Below are positions 14,001 to 23,403 of a stretch of DNA of 64,000 bases, piece by piece. The translations under genes and the position numbers were made by a program. Numbering within the stretch: the stretch's first letter is position 1; each line of letters starts with the position of its first letter. Under the pieces are notes generated by a model. The model was not told the DNA's origin, did not search any database, and saw only the letters and a list, made by a program, of their open reading frames with translations. The stretch is from Oscarella lobularis (Eukaryota > Porifera > Homoscleromorpha > Homosclerophorida > Oscarellidae). The stretch covers positions 434,001 to 498,000 of the forward strand of contig NC_089186.1 of the NCBI RefSeq assembly GCF_947507565.1. The letters run 5' to 3'.

Positions 14001-14185
14001 CGGGCGTCAGCGGATGTCGCGTCTATAATCCGGAACTTCTTCGGGATGACCTTGACAATCTGAATTCGCCCTTCATCTTTGATGACATAACGGTGAATAA
14101 AAATCCTGTTCGAATGAAAGCGTTTGCGGCTTGGAATAGCGTGTCGGATCACTATCCTGTTTTCATGAAGTTCTACGTGCCGTAG
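11098..14185 (+). CDS. Secreted serine-protease-like domain fused to two DNase I-like (EEP) domains, copy C (924 aa)
   Basis: Exons 11098-12046, 12114-12424, 12481-12710, 12773-13598, 13669-13847 and 13906-14185 (TAG); phases 1,0,2,0,2. Signal peptide (LLLLFLVASPPPVAC). Residues about 45-300 look like a trypsin fold: CEGVLLSPKVVLTGIGC matches the C-G-G-x-L-I-x-x-x-W-V-L-T-A-A-H-C block but the catalytic His position is Gly, and the Ser region reads TGSAFF instead of GDSGGP. It should be inactive as a protease. EEP domain 1: GSFNMHG, LALQE, VHLTN, GDFNIGG, SDHLPV. EEP domain 2: ATWNMRS, AVQEL, NAHVK, GDFNIRF, DYVWP, SDHYPV. Both keep the metal-binding and catalytic motifs of the endonuclease/exonuclease/phosphatase superfamily. 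A secreted nuclease or phosphodiesterase is likely; the substrate is unknown. Confidence 0.88.
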
Positions 14186-14404
14186 ACTAGTAGAGAGGCT
14201 TCGACTCTCTAGTTCAATGATTGTTCTGTTTTGACGTTTGATGTAATGCACGGTTATATTGCCAATGTGAAAGAATCATGTTCCCTACCATAGGAGCCCG
14301 GGGGTCTGCTTTTTACTTTTTCGTGGTCTACCCGAAAAGAACTTAGCTAGGTCTGCTCAGTCAAAATTTTTTTGCTGGCAACGTATTTTTACTAGTCCCC
14401 ATTT

Positions 14405-15485
14405 TTCTTCACGGAGGGGCAAAAATAGCACGTGTTTATGTATAGGCTGCATCCGGGCTTCCTCGCTCCACTTTCATCGTCGCGTTTGTCGACATCGAGA
14501 GCAGATTTCCTCATTTAGAAGGTACGAAGTGATAGATCTGGAATAGAAGATTGACTACGAAGCGCCGATGAAACCACCAGACGGCGCGATTTGCTACATT
14601 TCCGTGGAGACAATCGTGCTACACTAAGAACGTAAATCATCGACTGAAACGCCTCTAAAAAGTTCTTAAGCCGAGTTTCTTTCCTTGCTGACAGCACTGG
14701 CAGAAGACTGCGTGAACGATCCTTACTTGAAAGCTAAACAAACGTAACATAGGTAATTATTAGTCTTCTAGTGTATGAGGGTTCTACTCAGTTGCAAATT
14801 TAGTTGCAAAGGCCGATAATTTAAGGAACTACCTACCTAAGCCTCTTTTTATATATTTTTGGTGTAGGTAATAATCTTACCGATTTCGTCACGAAAACAA
14901 ATTGCCTCCAACTTGAGCACAATCTCGTCAAATGTAGGTCGTCGAAAGGGGCTCATTTGCCAGCAGGACTTTGTCAGTTCTATCATGTCTTTGTCGCAAT
15001 AGGCGGGAAACTCAGGACGAAGTTCTTCTCCAACGACTCGATCCAAAATATCTCTCACCGTGACGCCCACCTGCAATTGATCGACATAAGAATTCTTCGC
15101 CGTTTGGATTTCCCACAAGGTAATTCCGTAGCTATATACGTCGACAGACGAGTCGTAGTCTCGTCCGCGAATGATTTCGGGCGCTCGAAATAGAGCCGTT
15201 CCTACAGCCCTTGTCCCTCTCTGGTGACCGTCCGCGATTTTTGGCACGAGTTTCGTGCATCCCAAATCGGCCACTTTGACCACTCCGCGATCGTTGATGA
15301 ACAAGTTGTCGCACTTGAGATCTCTACGCATTCGTCCGATGGAGTGCAGATGACGCATGCCTTTCGCCGCTTCCATTGCCCATTTTACTTGAAGCTTCAG
15401 TTCCATTGGCGTGTGGGCGTGGTTTGTGTCTAACTCCTTTCGTACCTAACCTCGTTCCATGTGCTTGAGCACAATGAATGGCTTG
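14405..15485. repeat. Duplicated 3' end of the kelch receptor-kinase gene
   Basis: About 1.08 kb that closely matches 19510-20577 (the 3' part and flank of the kinase gene at 19933-23403) in the same orientation. Homology stops abruptly at about 15485, inside the kinase domain, after AATGGCTTG. The non-coding flank is included, so this is a DNA-level duplication, not a retrocopy. Confidence 0.85.
14849..15485 (-). pseudogene. Broken kinase-domain fragment of the kelch receptor-kinase family
   Basis: Encodes the C-terminal two thirds of a TKL-type kinase domain, nearly identical to the gene at 19933-23403. Three defects are visible. It lacks everything N-terminal of the hinge. An in-frame TAG (about 15447-15449) replaces the Ser codon of the E-R-G-S-V motif. 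The catalytic loop reads RMRRDLKCDN, so the H of HRD is Arg. Downstream, DLG, the APE motif and the C-lobe are intact. It could be translated from the Met at 15406 as a 185-residue fragment but would lack ATP-binding residues. Confidence 0.88.
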
Positions 15486-15667
15486 GGGGCTCGAGATCCT
15501 TAGGTACTTCGCTTAACCTGTGTACTGTTCACGTGCCCGTGGGAGACAAGTCGGCGTAGGAGCTCTAGAGGGATATGCAAAATTACCCCTGGTAAAATAC
15601 CCGCAGATACAGGGAGAGCGTACGGCATCCCTAAGAAAGCCAGTTTCAACCCGCGGATAGAAACGGT

Positions 15668-18600
15668 ATGCGTCAGCTACAGCTTGTACTATACTTCGCT
15701 GCGTGTCACTTAATACAAGCGTCAATCCGTCCCTATTTCAACCCCCTCTCTTTGGCGACAGTAACAGGAGACGATTGCAAAGATCCTATTGGGGATTGGT
15801 GTAAAATGACCTCAGAATGGGTTCCTAACAGACCGGTGGGAAGATCAGCATTACTCGCGGCAACGTATCGACGAAGTCACAACGCGTCGGAACCTGGTTT
15901 GACTCGCATTCTTATCTACGGCGGTCTTAGTTTGCACGGCGAATCGATGACCGATTCGTGGATTTATTGTCCCAGGAAAAATTCGTGGACACCGGTTGCA
16001 CCTCCAAAACCTACGCGCTTGATTTCGTCTGCCGCGGGAGTCAACTCTTTCGTGACGCTCTGCTCTGTACAAGTCATTCTGTTGGGACAGGATTCAAACG
16101 CTACCTGGCTGTTTCACTTGTTTGACGGCACTAGAGAGGCGTGGGTACCTCTTTCAATACCATTGCCTCATCCTTCTACTCGCACAAAATATTCGGTTTC
16201 AGCTGCACCTACCGATAAAAGTCCGTGCCGTTGCAAGAATTCGGTTTTTCTTTACGGCGGATACGGTTTAGGTTACCGTAGTCTCGACGATCTGTGGGAG
16301 TTGCGCTGCGTAGATGACGACGCCATGCGGTACAGATGGATAAATATTAAACGGCACATTTGGTCATTATGGCCACCAGGGCTTTCCAATCATCTGTCAT
16401 CTTCAACGGATTCAGATATGTATATTTTCCGCGGTGATACAAACTCTGGGCCGTCGCACAATGTTTGGCGATACCATTTAGAGACGGCAAAGTGGACTTT
16501 ATACGACGTAGTAACGTTCTCCAATTTTAGCTACACTTACAGTGGAGTTTTTATAAAATACCTGGGAGTGGTGATGTTTATGGATAGAACAACCGCTATT
16601 TTCTACGACGTTGCCAGAAAGAAATACATTACTTCAAGAATCGATTACTCAGGTAGTGAACTCAAGTGGAAAGATTCCTCAAATGACTTTGTCGGTAGCG
16701 TGGCTGTCGTTGATAGGAGCGTTTATTTGATAGGATCCAGCAGCGACTGTGAATACTTGTCGACGTGGGAAATGAATCAAGTGAAGAACGTGAAAGTGGT
16801 CGCAGACGCTACATCTAAAGTTCTATTTGATGGAGCGGCTTCTCCTCTTCTCTCTCCCGGTCCGATTGTTTTGAATCATGTTTTCTTGAGCAACTTTCTT
16901 TTCTATTACGATGTTGATTTTGCGGAATATCACTATTGGCGACTAGACTTGAAGGCCAACATGTGGACTCTATACGACCACGAAAGACTTCCAGATCTTT
17001 ATACGGCGGCCGTTTCAGCCTTGGGTAACGACACGATTGTCGCTTTTGCTAAAGACAAGTTATCCATAAATGAGGTGTGGATCTACACGGCAAGCCTTAG
17101 ACTGTGGAACAAGGTGCAGCAGGAGGAAATGAGACCACCTAGCAGAGAGTACTCGACTTTGACGGCAATGCAAAACGGATCTCTAATTTTATATGGCAAT
17201 GACTTTAATTCCGCAGAGCTGTGGATATTAACTGTAAATTTTTCCGCGATGACTGCAGCGTGGTATCAGCCTCGTCAGCACGGTAACCAAATCATTTTGG
17301 GCAACTTGCAAACGGGTCCTCACTTATCAAAAAGTTACGCAGCAGTCCTGGATGATGTCTTTTACGTCTACGGCGGGACTTTACGAAACGACAGTTCGTG
17401 TAGCATAAATATGTTTTCGGTCAATACCATCATAAGTTCGGCACCGTGGAACCAATGGCAGTACCGAATAGATTTAAGCGGAGGAGAATGCGTTTGGAAA
17501 AGCGCTATAATCGGACGATACGTGTTCTATATTAAACGAAATTCAAAAGACCTAAGGATTGCTGATCTTCTTGTGCCATTCGACGTCGATCCGGATTTCC
17601 AATATAAGCACTGGCCTGAAGGAGAATATCTGACGGCTTACGAAAACAAACTAGTGACTAGTGTTGTCTACAAGAACCCCGATGGAACTTCGAGCTGGTC
17701 TCTTTACTCGTTGCAGAAAGGGTGCCCACCTGGATCGTACAGCAAAGACTTCAGTCGCTATCCCTGCCTTCCGTGCCAACAAGGAACATACAGCGACAAA
17801 CCAGGGGCACTCCGATGTGAGGAATGTTCCAAAAAATTGGTAACAGTTGCAAATCGGTCAATGCCGATAGAAAATTGTGTTTGTCATCACGGCAACTGCG
17901 TGTTTGTCTCTGACTGCACAACCGTTTGTGCGTGCAATCCTGGATTTACAGGAACAAATTGCGAATATCCTACGCTGTTTCTAATCGGAACAGGAATTGT
18001 CGCAATGATACTTGTAATTATTGCGGTCGCCTACTGCGCAAATAGTATACGAAAACATGAGAATGTGGCATCCAGTAAAGAGGAACAATTGCAAGAGACA
18101 CGATTAGTATTAGATCGAGCAGAGCAAACGCTGACGACACTGTCGAACATCTGGTCAGTTGACAACGTCGAGATTGTCTTCTTGAACGTTATTGGTTATG
18201 GGTCATTCGGCGACGTGTGGAGCGCCGCCTATCGCGATCAAATCGTCGCCGTCAAAGTGCTCAAAATCAAAGCCGACGATTGCACCGACGAACAATTGCA
18301 AGACTTCAACGACGAAAGTGAGCTTCTAAGATCGATCTTTCACGCCAACATCGTTCAGTTTATCGGGACCGGTATGAACGTCGAAGGCAAGCCATTTATC
18401 GTGCTCGAGTACATGGAACGGGGATCGGTGCGCAATGAGTTAGACGCACACTATGCCCATAGGCCAATGGAACGATACCTCCAGGTGAAGTACTCTCTAG
18501 GTGCCGCTAAAGGTATGCGCCATCTGCACGCAATTGGTCGAATGCATCGCGATCTCAAATGCGACAATTTGCTCATCAGCAATCACGGAATCGTCAAAGT

Positions 18601-19006
18601 GGCCGATCTGGGCTGCACGAAACTCGTGCCAAAGATCGAAGAGGGTAGAAACGCGAGAGGAACACGGGCTGTAGGCACATCTTTTTTCCGAGCTCCCGAA
18701 ATAATTCGCGGAAGAGACTACGACTCGTCGGTGGACGTGTACAGCTACGGAATTACCTTATGGGAAATTCAAACTGCGAATCACCCCTACTCCGATCATT
18801 TGCAGATGGGCCTCACGGTGAGAGATATTTTGGATCGAGTCGTTGGAAAAGACCTTCGTCCCGAGTTTCCCACTTGTTGCGATAAAGATATGATAGAACT
18901 GACTAAGTCGTGCTGGCAACTAAGTCCCTTTCGGCGGCCTACATTTGACGAGATTGTTCTCAAGTTGGAGGCAATTTGTTTTCGCGACCGAATCGGTAAG
19001 AATTAG
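15668..19006 (+). CDS. Receptor-like protein kinase: kelch propeller, Cys-rich, EGF, TM, TKL kinase (1112 aa)
   Basis: Single-exon gene. Signal peptide at residues 1-19. Residues about 40-650 hold kelch-type repeats (for example RILIYGG...DSWIYC, SVFLYGG...DDLWEL, DVFYVYGGTL), probably one propeller or more. Then a CPPGSYS...CLPCQQGTYSD block of GCC2/GCC3 (Eph-receptor-like) type, an EGF-like module (CACNPGFTGTNC), one TM helix (LFLIGTGIVAMILVIIAVAYC) and a short coiled stretch. The kinase domain has GYGSFGDVW, VAVKVLK, MHRDLKCDN, DLG in place of DFG, and FRAPEI. HRDLKxxN with DLG suggests a TKL-type Ser/Thr kinase, apparently catalytically competent. AATAAA at 19023-19028 follows the stop closely. 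Ligand unknown. Confidence 0.9.
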   Translation: MRQLQLVLYFAACHLIQASIRPYFNPLSLATVTGDDCKDPIGDWCKMTSEWVPNRPVGRSALLAATYRRSHNASEPGLTRILIYGGLSLHGESMTDSWIYCPRKNSWTPVAPPKPTRLISSAAGVNSFVTLCSVQVILLGQDSNATWLFHLFDGTREAWVPLSIPLPHPSTRTKYSVSAAPTDKSPCRCKNSVFLYGGYGLGYRSLDDLWELRCVDDDAMRYRWINIKRHIWSLWPPGLSNHLSSSTDSDMYIFRGDTNSGPSHNVWRYHLETAKWTLYDVVTFSNFSYTYSGVFIKYLGVVMFMDRTTAIFYDVARKKYITSRIDYSGSELKWKDSSNDFVGSVAVVDRSVYLIGSSSDCEYLSTWEMNQVKNVKVVADATSKVLFDGAASPLLSPGPIVLNHVFLSNFLFYYDVDFAEYHYWRLDLKANMWTLYDHERLPDLYTAAVSALGNDTIVAFAKDKLSINEVWIYTASLRLWNKVQQEEMRPPSREYSTLTAMQNGSLILYGNDFNSAELWILTVNFSAMTAAWYQPRQHGNQIILGNLQTGPHLSKSYAAVLDDVFYVYGGTLRNDSSCSINMFSVNTIISSAPWNQWQYRIDLSGGECVWKSAIIGRYVFYIKRNSKDLRIADLLVPFDVDPDFQYKHWPEGEYLTAYENKLVTSVVYKNPDGTSSWSLYSLQKGCPPGSYSKDFSRYPCLPCQQGTYSDKPGALRCEECSKKLVTVANRSMPIENCVCHHGNCVFVSDCTTVCACNPGFTGTNCEYPTLFLIGTGIVAMILVIIAVAYCANSIRKHENVASSKEEQLQETRLVLDRAEQTLTTLSNIWSVDNVEIVFLNVIGYGSFGDVWSAAYRDQIVAVKVLKIKADDCTDEQLQDFNDESELLRSIFHANIVQFIGTGMNVEGKPFIVLEYMERGSVRNELDAHYAHRPMERYLQVKYSLGAAKGMRHLHAIGRMHRDLKCDNLLISNHGIVKVADLGCTKLVPKIEEGRNARGTRAVGTSFFRAPEIIRGRDYDSSVDVYSYGITLWEIQTANHPYSDHLQMGLTVRDILDRVVGKDLRPEFPTCCDKDMIELTKSCWQLSPFRRPTFDEIVLKLEAICFRDRIGKN

Positions 19007-19022
19007 CTTTAAATGAAAGTGA

Positions 19023-19028
19023 AATAAA
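19023..19028 (+). terminator. Polyadenylation signal of the plus-strand receptor kinase
   Basis: AATAAA 17 bp after the stop codon at 19006. It argues against a further 3' exon despite the donor-like GGTAAGAA at the end of the ORF. Confidence 0.5.
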
Positions 19029-19509
19029 TATATATAAGAAAGCTACGTATATGTAACGGTAAACCATAACGTTGTTTATAGAGGTCGACAACTAATAAAC
19101 TATGTGTGAGAGAGCTTTACGTTTAGTTTTCAAGTAAGAATTCAAAGGCACAAGAAAACTCGGCACTGCAACGAGCTAGCTGCTACATGGATCACATATG
19201 GTTTATTGTTGTGTCCCACTGGTATACTCTCTGCATGCCCCGTGAAACTCGTTATTTTTCACTTTTACGTTTGGTTATGGCTGGCTAATTTTCTGCACTA
19301 ATTAGCCTATAGTCCGTCTTATATAGAGAATATCCATGTATGTAAACAGTATTCATGTATGTAAACAATATCCCGGAAAGTAGCTGAATTCACGAGAATT
19401 CGTGCATTGCACGTGAGCATACGCGCACTCTTCTCGCTCACGTGCGCTCTTCCCATTGTTCGCCAAGGTTGCGGGTTAGTCAATCTTGTTTGCTTCTTCA
19501 GTTTCCTAA
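19029..19509. other. Intergenic, no gene seen
   Basis: Convergent 3' ends of the two kinase genes. AT-rich, with a short local repeat (CCATGTATGTAAACA and TCATGTATGTAAACA, about 19333-19366). Nothing coding. Confidence 0.5.
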
Positions 19510-19932
19510 AATTTCTTCACCGAGGGGCAAATAATAGCACGTGTTTATGTATAGGCTGTATCCGGGCTTCTTTGCTACATTTTCATCGTCGCGTTTGTCG
19601 ACATCGAGAGCATTTTCTTCATTTAGAAGGTACGAAGGGGTAGATCTGGAATAGAAGATTGACTACGAAACGCCGATGAAACCACTAGATGGCACGATTT
19701 GCTACATTTCCGCGGAGACAATCGTGCTACACTAAGAACGTAAGGCATTGACAAAAACGCCTCTAAAAAGTTCGTAAGCTGAGTTTCTTTCCTTGCTGAC
19801 AGCACCGGCAGAAGACTGCGTGAACGTTCCTTACTTGAAAACTAAACAAACGTAACGTATGAGGGTTCTACAGTAAGTGCACTTCGGTTGCAATTTTAGT
19901 TGCAATTAAAGGCCGATAATTTTAGGAAGTAC

Positions 19933-22900
19933 CTACCTAAGCCTATTTTTGGTGTAGGTAATACTCTTACCGATTTGGTCACGAAAACAAATTGCCTCCA
20001 ACTTGAGCACAATCTCGTCAAATGTAGGTCGTCGAAAGGGGCTCATTTGCCAGCAGGACTTTGTCAGTTCTATCATGTCTTTGTCGCAATAGGCGGGAAA
20101 CTCAGGACGAAGTTCTTCTCCAACGACTCGATCCAAAATATCTCTCACCGTGACGCCCACCTGCAATTGATCGACATAAGGATTCTTCGCCGTTTGGATT
20201 TCCCACAAGGTAATTCCGTAGCTATATATGTCGACAGACGAGTCGTAGTCTCGTCCGCGAATGATTTCGGGCGCTCGAAATAGAGCCGTTCCTACAGCCC
20301 TTGTCCCTCTCTGGTGACCCTCCGCAATTTTTGGCACGAGCTTCGTGCATCCCAAATCGGCCACTTTGACCACTCCACGATCGTTGATGAGCAAGTTGTC
20401 GCACTTGAGATCTCTATGCATTCGTCCGATGGAGTGCAGATGACGCATGCCTTTCGCTGCATCCAAACCCCATTTGACTTGAAGTTTCAGTTCCATTGGC
20501 GTGTGGGCGTAGTTGGTGTCTAACTCCTTTCGTACCGAACCTCGTTCCATGTACTCGAGCACGATAAATGGCTTGCCTTCATCGTTCTTACCTGTTCCGA
20601 TAAACGGAACGATGTTTGCGTGAAATATCGATCGCAAGAGCTCGCTTTCGTCATTGAAGTCCTGCAGTTGTTCTTCCGTGCAATCTTCTGCTTTTATCTT
20701 CAGTACCTTTACGGCGACGATTTGATCGCGATACTCGGCACTCCACACGTCACCGAAAGATCCGTATCCGATGACGACCAAGAAGACGATTTCTTTGGTG
20801 GGAACAGACCATATGTTCGACAGCTCATTCAGCGTTTTCTCGGCTTCGCCTAATACGATTTTTGTTTCTTGCAACTCTTCCTCTTTGCCGGATGCCACTT
20901 CTTGATGTCTTTTAGTACGATCATGGAAGTAGGCAAGCACAATAACTATGAGTATAACTATGACTGCGGCAGAAGCGATGAGATACTGCGTAGGGAATTG
21001 GCAGGTAGCTCCGGTAAATCCGATGTCGCATACGCACTCTATTGTGTAGTCGATTTCGCTGAGTATGCATCGGCCGTGATTGCAGGCTTTAGGATCACAA
21101 GAGCAGTTATGCAGTGAGTTTGATCTATTTGAAGCGGTAAATAAGTTGCTGGGACATCGTTTACATCGGACTGCGCCTGGGACGTCGCTGTACGTTCCTG
21201 GAGGGCACGGAAGACATGGATGGTTGTTAAAGTTTCTGCTGGCCGTTCCAGGCGAGCAGTCGAGTTGCAACGTATATAGACTCCAGCTTTTAGTTTTATC
21301 GTAATTCGACTGTGCAAGTGCAACCGTTAGCTTTAACAAAAAAATCTTGTTCGGGCGGAGTAGTTCAATGTCATGGTAGTCTCCTGGTTTATAAGGAATG
21401 ATGGGCAAGGTTACTTTGTAATTTGCTAGGAAGGCGAATCCCTGAAATTGACCTCTTTCTTCCGTTATCTTTTCCTGGGTGCCTTCAAGTAGATCAAACA
21501 TCCATAAAGCACTCTTATCCAGGCCCAGCATAGCAAAAAAGCCATCTGTTGCTACATAGAATACGTGACGGCCGAGTACTGCGGTTTTCCGCACACAGCT
21601 GGCAGAGTGTAGTTGTTTTAAAGATTGCCACGGCGCTGAACTGCTTTTTAAATTGACTTGAAAGACATTGGAATTACACGAGCCGTTCTTTAAGGTTCCG
21701 CCAAAAACATAGAAGTTGTCGTTGAACACGGCCGCCTGAGTGGCAATATTCTGTCCTAGGTTAGAAAAAATAATTTGGTTTCCGTGGCCAAGAGGTCTGT
21801 ACCACGTGGCTGTCACCATAGACATATTTACCGTCAGTATCCATAGCTCGGTCGGATCTTCGCTATTGCCATGTAGAATCAGCGATTTATTTCTCATTAC
21901 CGTAAGGGTTCTGTACTGTCGATGAGCCGGTTTTTCCTTAGGCGTCTCTACTTGAATCCACAGTCTTTGTTTGACCTTGTAGATCCATAGATAATATATA
22001 TTTACTTCTTCATTGTCTGGAGCAAAAGCGACGAGGTAGTTTTGACCAAAAGCTGAGACGGCTGCGAGAGATAAATCCGGTGGTTTGTCGTGGTTATATA
22101 ACGTCCACATGTTAGAGTTTAAGTCTAATCGCCAAAACTGGAAGAACCGATCGACATAGAAAAAAATTTCGCCCGCAAAAAGCCCAGTTGTTGACGCTGC
22201 AGAAAGAGAAAGATCTGGATAAAGCAAACGCGATGGCCTTGAATTTAGTGTAATATACGACGAGTTGAGGGGCTTCATATTCATGTTTTGCCATCCTTCT
22301 ATTGTCCAAGTCTTCAAGTAGAGAGAACTGCTTAATGGACCGATTAGATAAACGCTTTTATCTACAGCAGTCAATCCACCAGTGAAATAAGATGCGATCT
22401 TCTCAAGAGGGCTGAAATCGAATTCTGCTGGCGTTGAGATTTTTCTTGTAGCAGCTTCGTAGAATAATACGCGGCCTCCGTCAACAAACATCATCACTCC
22501 CAATTCACTCAGAAAAACAGTACCATAGATTTGGGTGATGTCATTTAAAGTTTGCCTGTCGTATAAAGTCCAGGTTGTGGACTGTACATCGAATTTCCAA
22601 ACACCTTCCGACCGAAGACCTTCCGGGGTCCGCCCGCCCATGACGTACATATCTGTTTGTATTACAAAAGATGTATGACGAAATAGTTTTGGCGGCCATG
22701 AATTCGGCAGCGAGTTTGGCGTGACATTTATCCATTTGTACATGCTTACGCTGTCATCTACACAGCGCAACTCCCACAGCTCGTTATAATATATAGCAGA
22801 ATCTGGCTTTGCACCACCGTATAGCAAAAGAGATTTTTTGCAGTGACATAGACTTTTTTCGTTCGGAACAGCAGAGACCGAGTATCCAATACGAGTAGGA

Positions 22901-23403
22901 GGAACAGGCTGAGATGTTGTAACAGATACCCACTCCTCTCTTGTGCCGTCAAATAGCCAAGTTTCGTTAAGCATTGGGGAAAGTAATATTATTTCCGTTA
23001 GGCAAAGCCTTGTAAGAGAGCCACTCGATTGCCAGTTGTTGTAGAAGTGTTGAGTTCTTGGGAGCATTGCAGGTGTCCACGTATTGGTCTCGGGACAGAG
23101 AATCCAAGAATCGGTCATTTGCCCTATTTTTGGACAGTCGCTTCTGTAGCCACCAAAGATCAATATGCGAGTTAGGCCAGGTGAGGACACGTTGGTGCTT
23201 CGTTGATAGGCTGCAATAAGAAAATAGTCCCTGCCAAGAGGCCGGTTGCTTATCCATGGCGATGTCAATCTACACCAGTTGCCTATCGGCTCTTTGCAAT
23301 TGCCACCTGTCACTGCGGTGATAGCATTAACAGAGTGACGACGTTCTGTGTCCAAAAGAGACGCGCAGAAGAGTAGGAGAGGAACGAACATCAGCAGCGG
23401 CAT
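19933..23403 (-). CDS. Receptor-like protein kinase: kelch propeller, Cys-rich, EGF, TM, TKL kinase (1156 aa)
   Basis: Single exon on minus. The frame extends upstream, but the first ATG is at 23403 (MPLLMFVPLLLFCASLL, signal peptide). The order is the same as in the gene at 15668-19006: kelch repeats (RILIFGGYRS, LLLYGGAKPD, MYVMGGRTPEG, NFYVFGGTLK), CPPGTYSDVPGAVRCKRCP (GCC2/GCC3 type), EGF-like module (CVCDIGFTGATC), TM helix (LIASAAVIVILIVIVLAYF), juxtamembrane coil, and a kinase with GYGSFGDVW, VAVKVLK, MHRDLKCDN, DLG and FRAPEI. The kinase half is much closer to its paralogue than the ectodomain, so ligand-binding parts diverge while the kinase is conserved. It is the evident source of the fragment at 14405-15485. 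Confidence 0.9.
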   Translation of the reverse strand: MPLLMFVPLLLFCASLLDTERRHSVNAITAVTGGNCKEPIGNWCRLTSPWISNRPLGRDYFLIAAYQRSTNVSSPGLTRILIFGGYRSDCPKIGQMTDSWILCPETNTWTPAMLPRTQHFYNNWQSSGSLTRLCLTEIILLSPMLNETWLFDGTREEWVSVTTSQPVPPTRIGYSVSAVPNEKSLCHCKKSLLLYGGAKPDSAIYYNELWELRCVDDSVSMYKWINVTPNSLPNSWPPKLFRHTSFVIQTDMYVMGGRTPEGLRSEGVWKFDVQSTTWTLYDRQTLNDITQIYGTVFLSELGVMMFVDGGRVLFYEAATRKISTPAEFDFSPLEKIASYFTGGLTAVDKSVYLIGPLSSSLYLKTWTIEGWQNMNMKPLNSSYITLNSRPSRLLYPDLSLSAASTTGLFAGEIFFYVDRFFQFWRLDLNSNMWTLYNHDKPPDLSLAAVSAFGQNYLVAFAPDNEEVNIYYLWIYKVKQRLWIQVETPKEKPAHRQYRTLTVMRNKSLILHGNSEDPTELWILTVNMSMVTATWYRPLGHGNQIIFSNLGQNIATQAAVFNDNFYVFGGTLKNGSCNSNVFQVNLKSSSAPWQSLKQLHSASCVRKTAVLGRHVFYVATDGFFAMLGLDKSALWMFDLLEGTQEKITEERGQFQGFAFLANYKVTLPIIPYKPGDYHDIELLRPNKIFLLKLTVALAQSNYDKTKSWSLYTLQLDCSPGTASRNFNNHPCLPCPPGTYSDVPGAVRCKRCPSNLFTASNRSNSLHNCSCDPKACNHGRCILSEIDYTIECVCDIGFTGATCQFPTQYLIASAAVIVILIVIVLAYFHDRTKRHQEVASGKEEELQETKIVLGEAEKTLNELSNIWSVPTKEIVFLVVIGYGSFGDVWSAEYRDQIVAVKVLKIKAEDCTEEQLQDFNDESELLRSIFHANIVPFIGTGKNDEGKPFIVLEYMERGSVRKELDTNYAHTPMELKLQVKWGLDAAKGMRHLHSIGRMHRDLKCDNLLINDRGVVKVADLGCTKLVPKIAEGHQRGTRAVGTALFRAPEIIRGRDYDSSVDIYSYGITLWEIQTAKNPYVDQLQVGVTVRDILDRVVGEELRPEFPAYCDKDMIELTKSCWQMSPFRRPTFDEIVLKLEAICFRDQIGKSITYTKNRLR

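Larger units (their letters stand above)
4256..14190 (-). repeat. Inverted copy 1 of the LSP/EEP module
   Basis: The block holding the LSP gene at 5148-10206 and the EEP gene at 11098-14185 corresponds to 39.3-49.7 kb and 51.6-61.9 kb in opposite orientation. The non-coding downstream stretch at about 4256-4900 reads, on the minus strand, like 49.1-49.65 and 61.2-61.8 kb: same GC-rich block with the bottom-strand motif GCTCAGGAGCGTGAGCAGTG, same AT-rich flank. No claudin-like sequence was seen at its far end near 14.2 kb. Edges are approximate. Confidence 0.8.
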
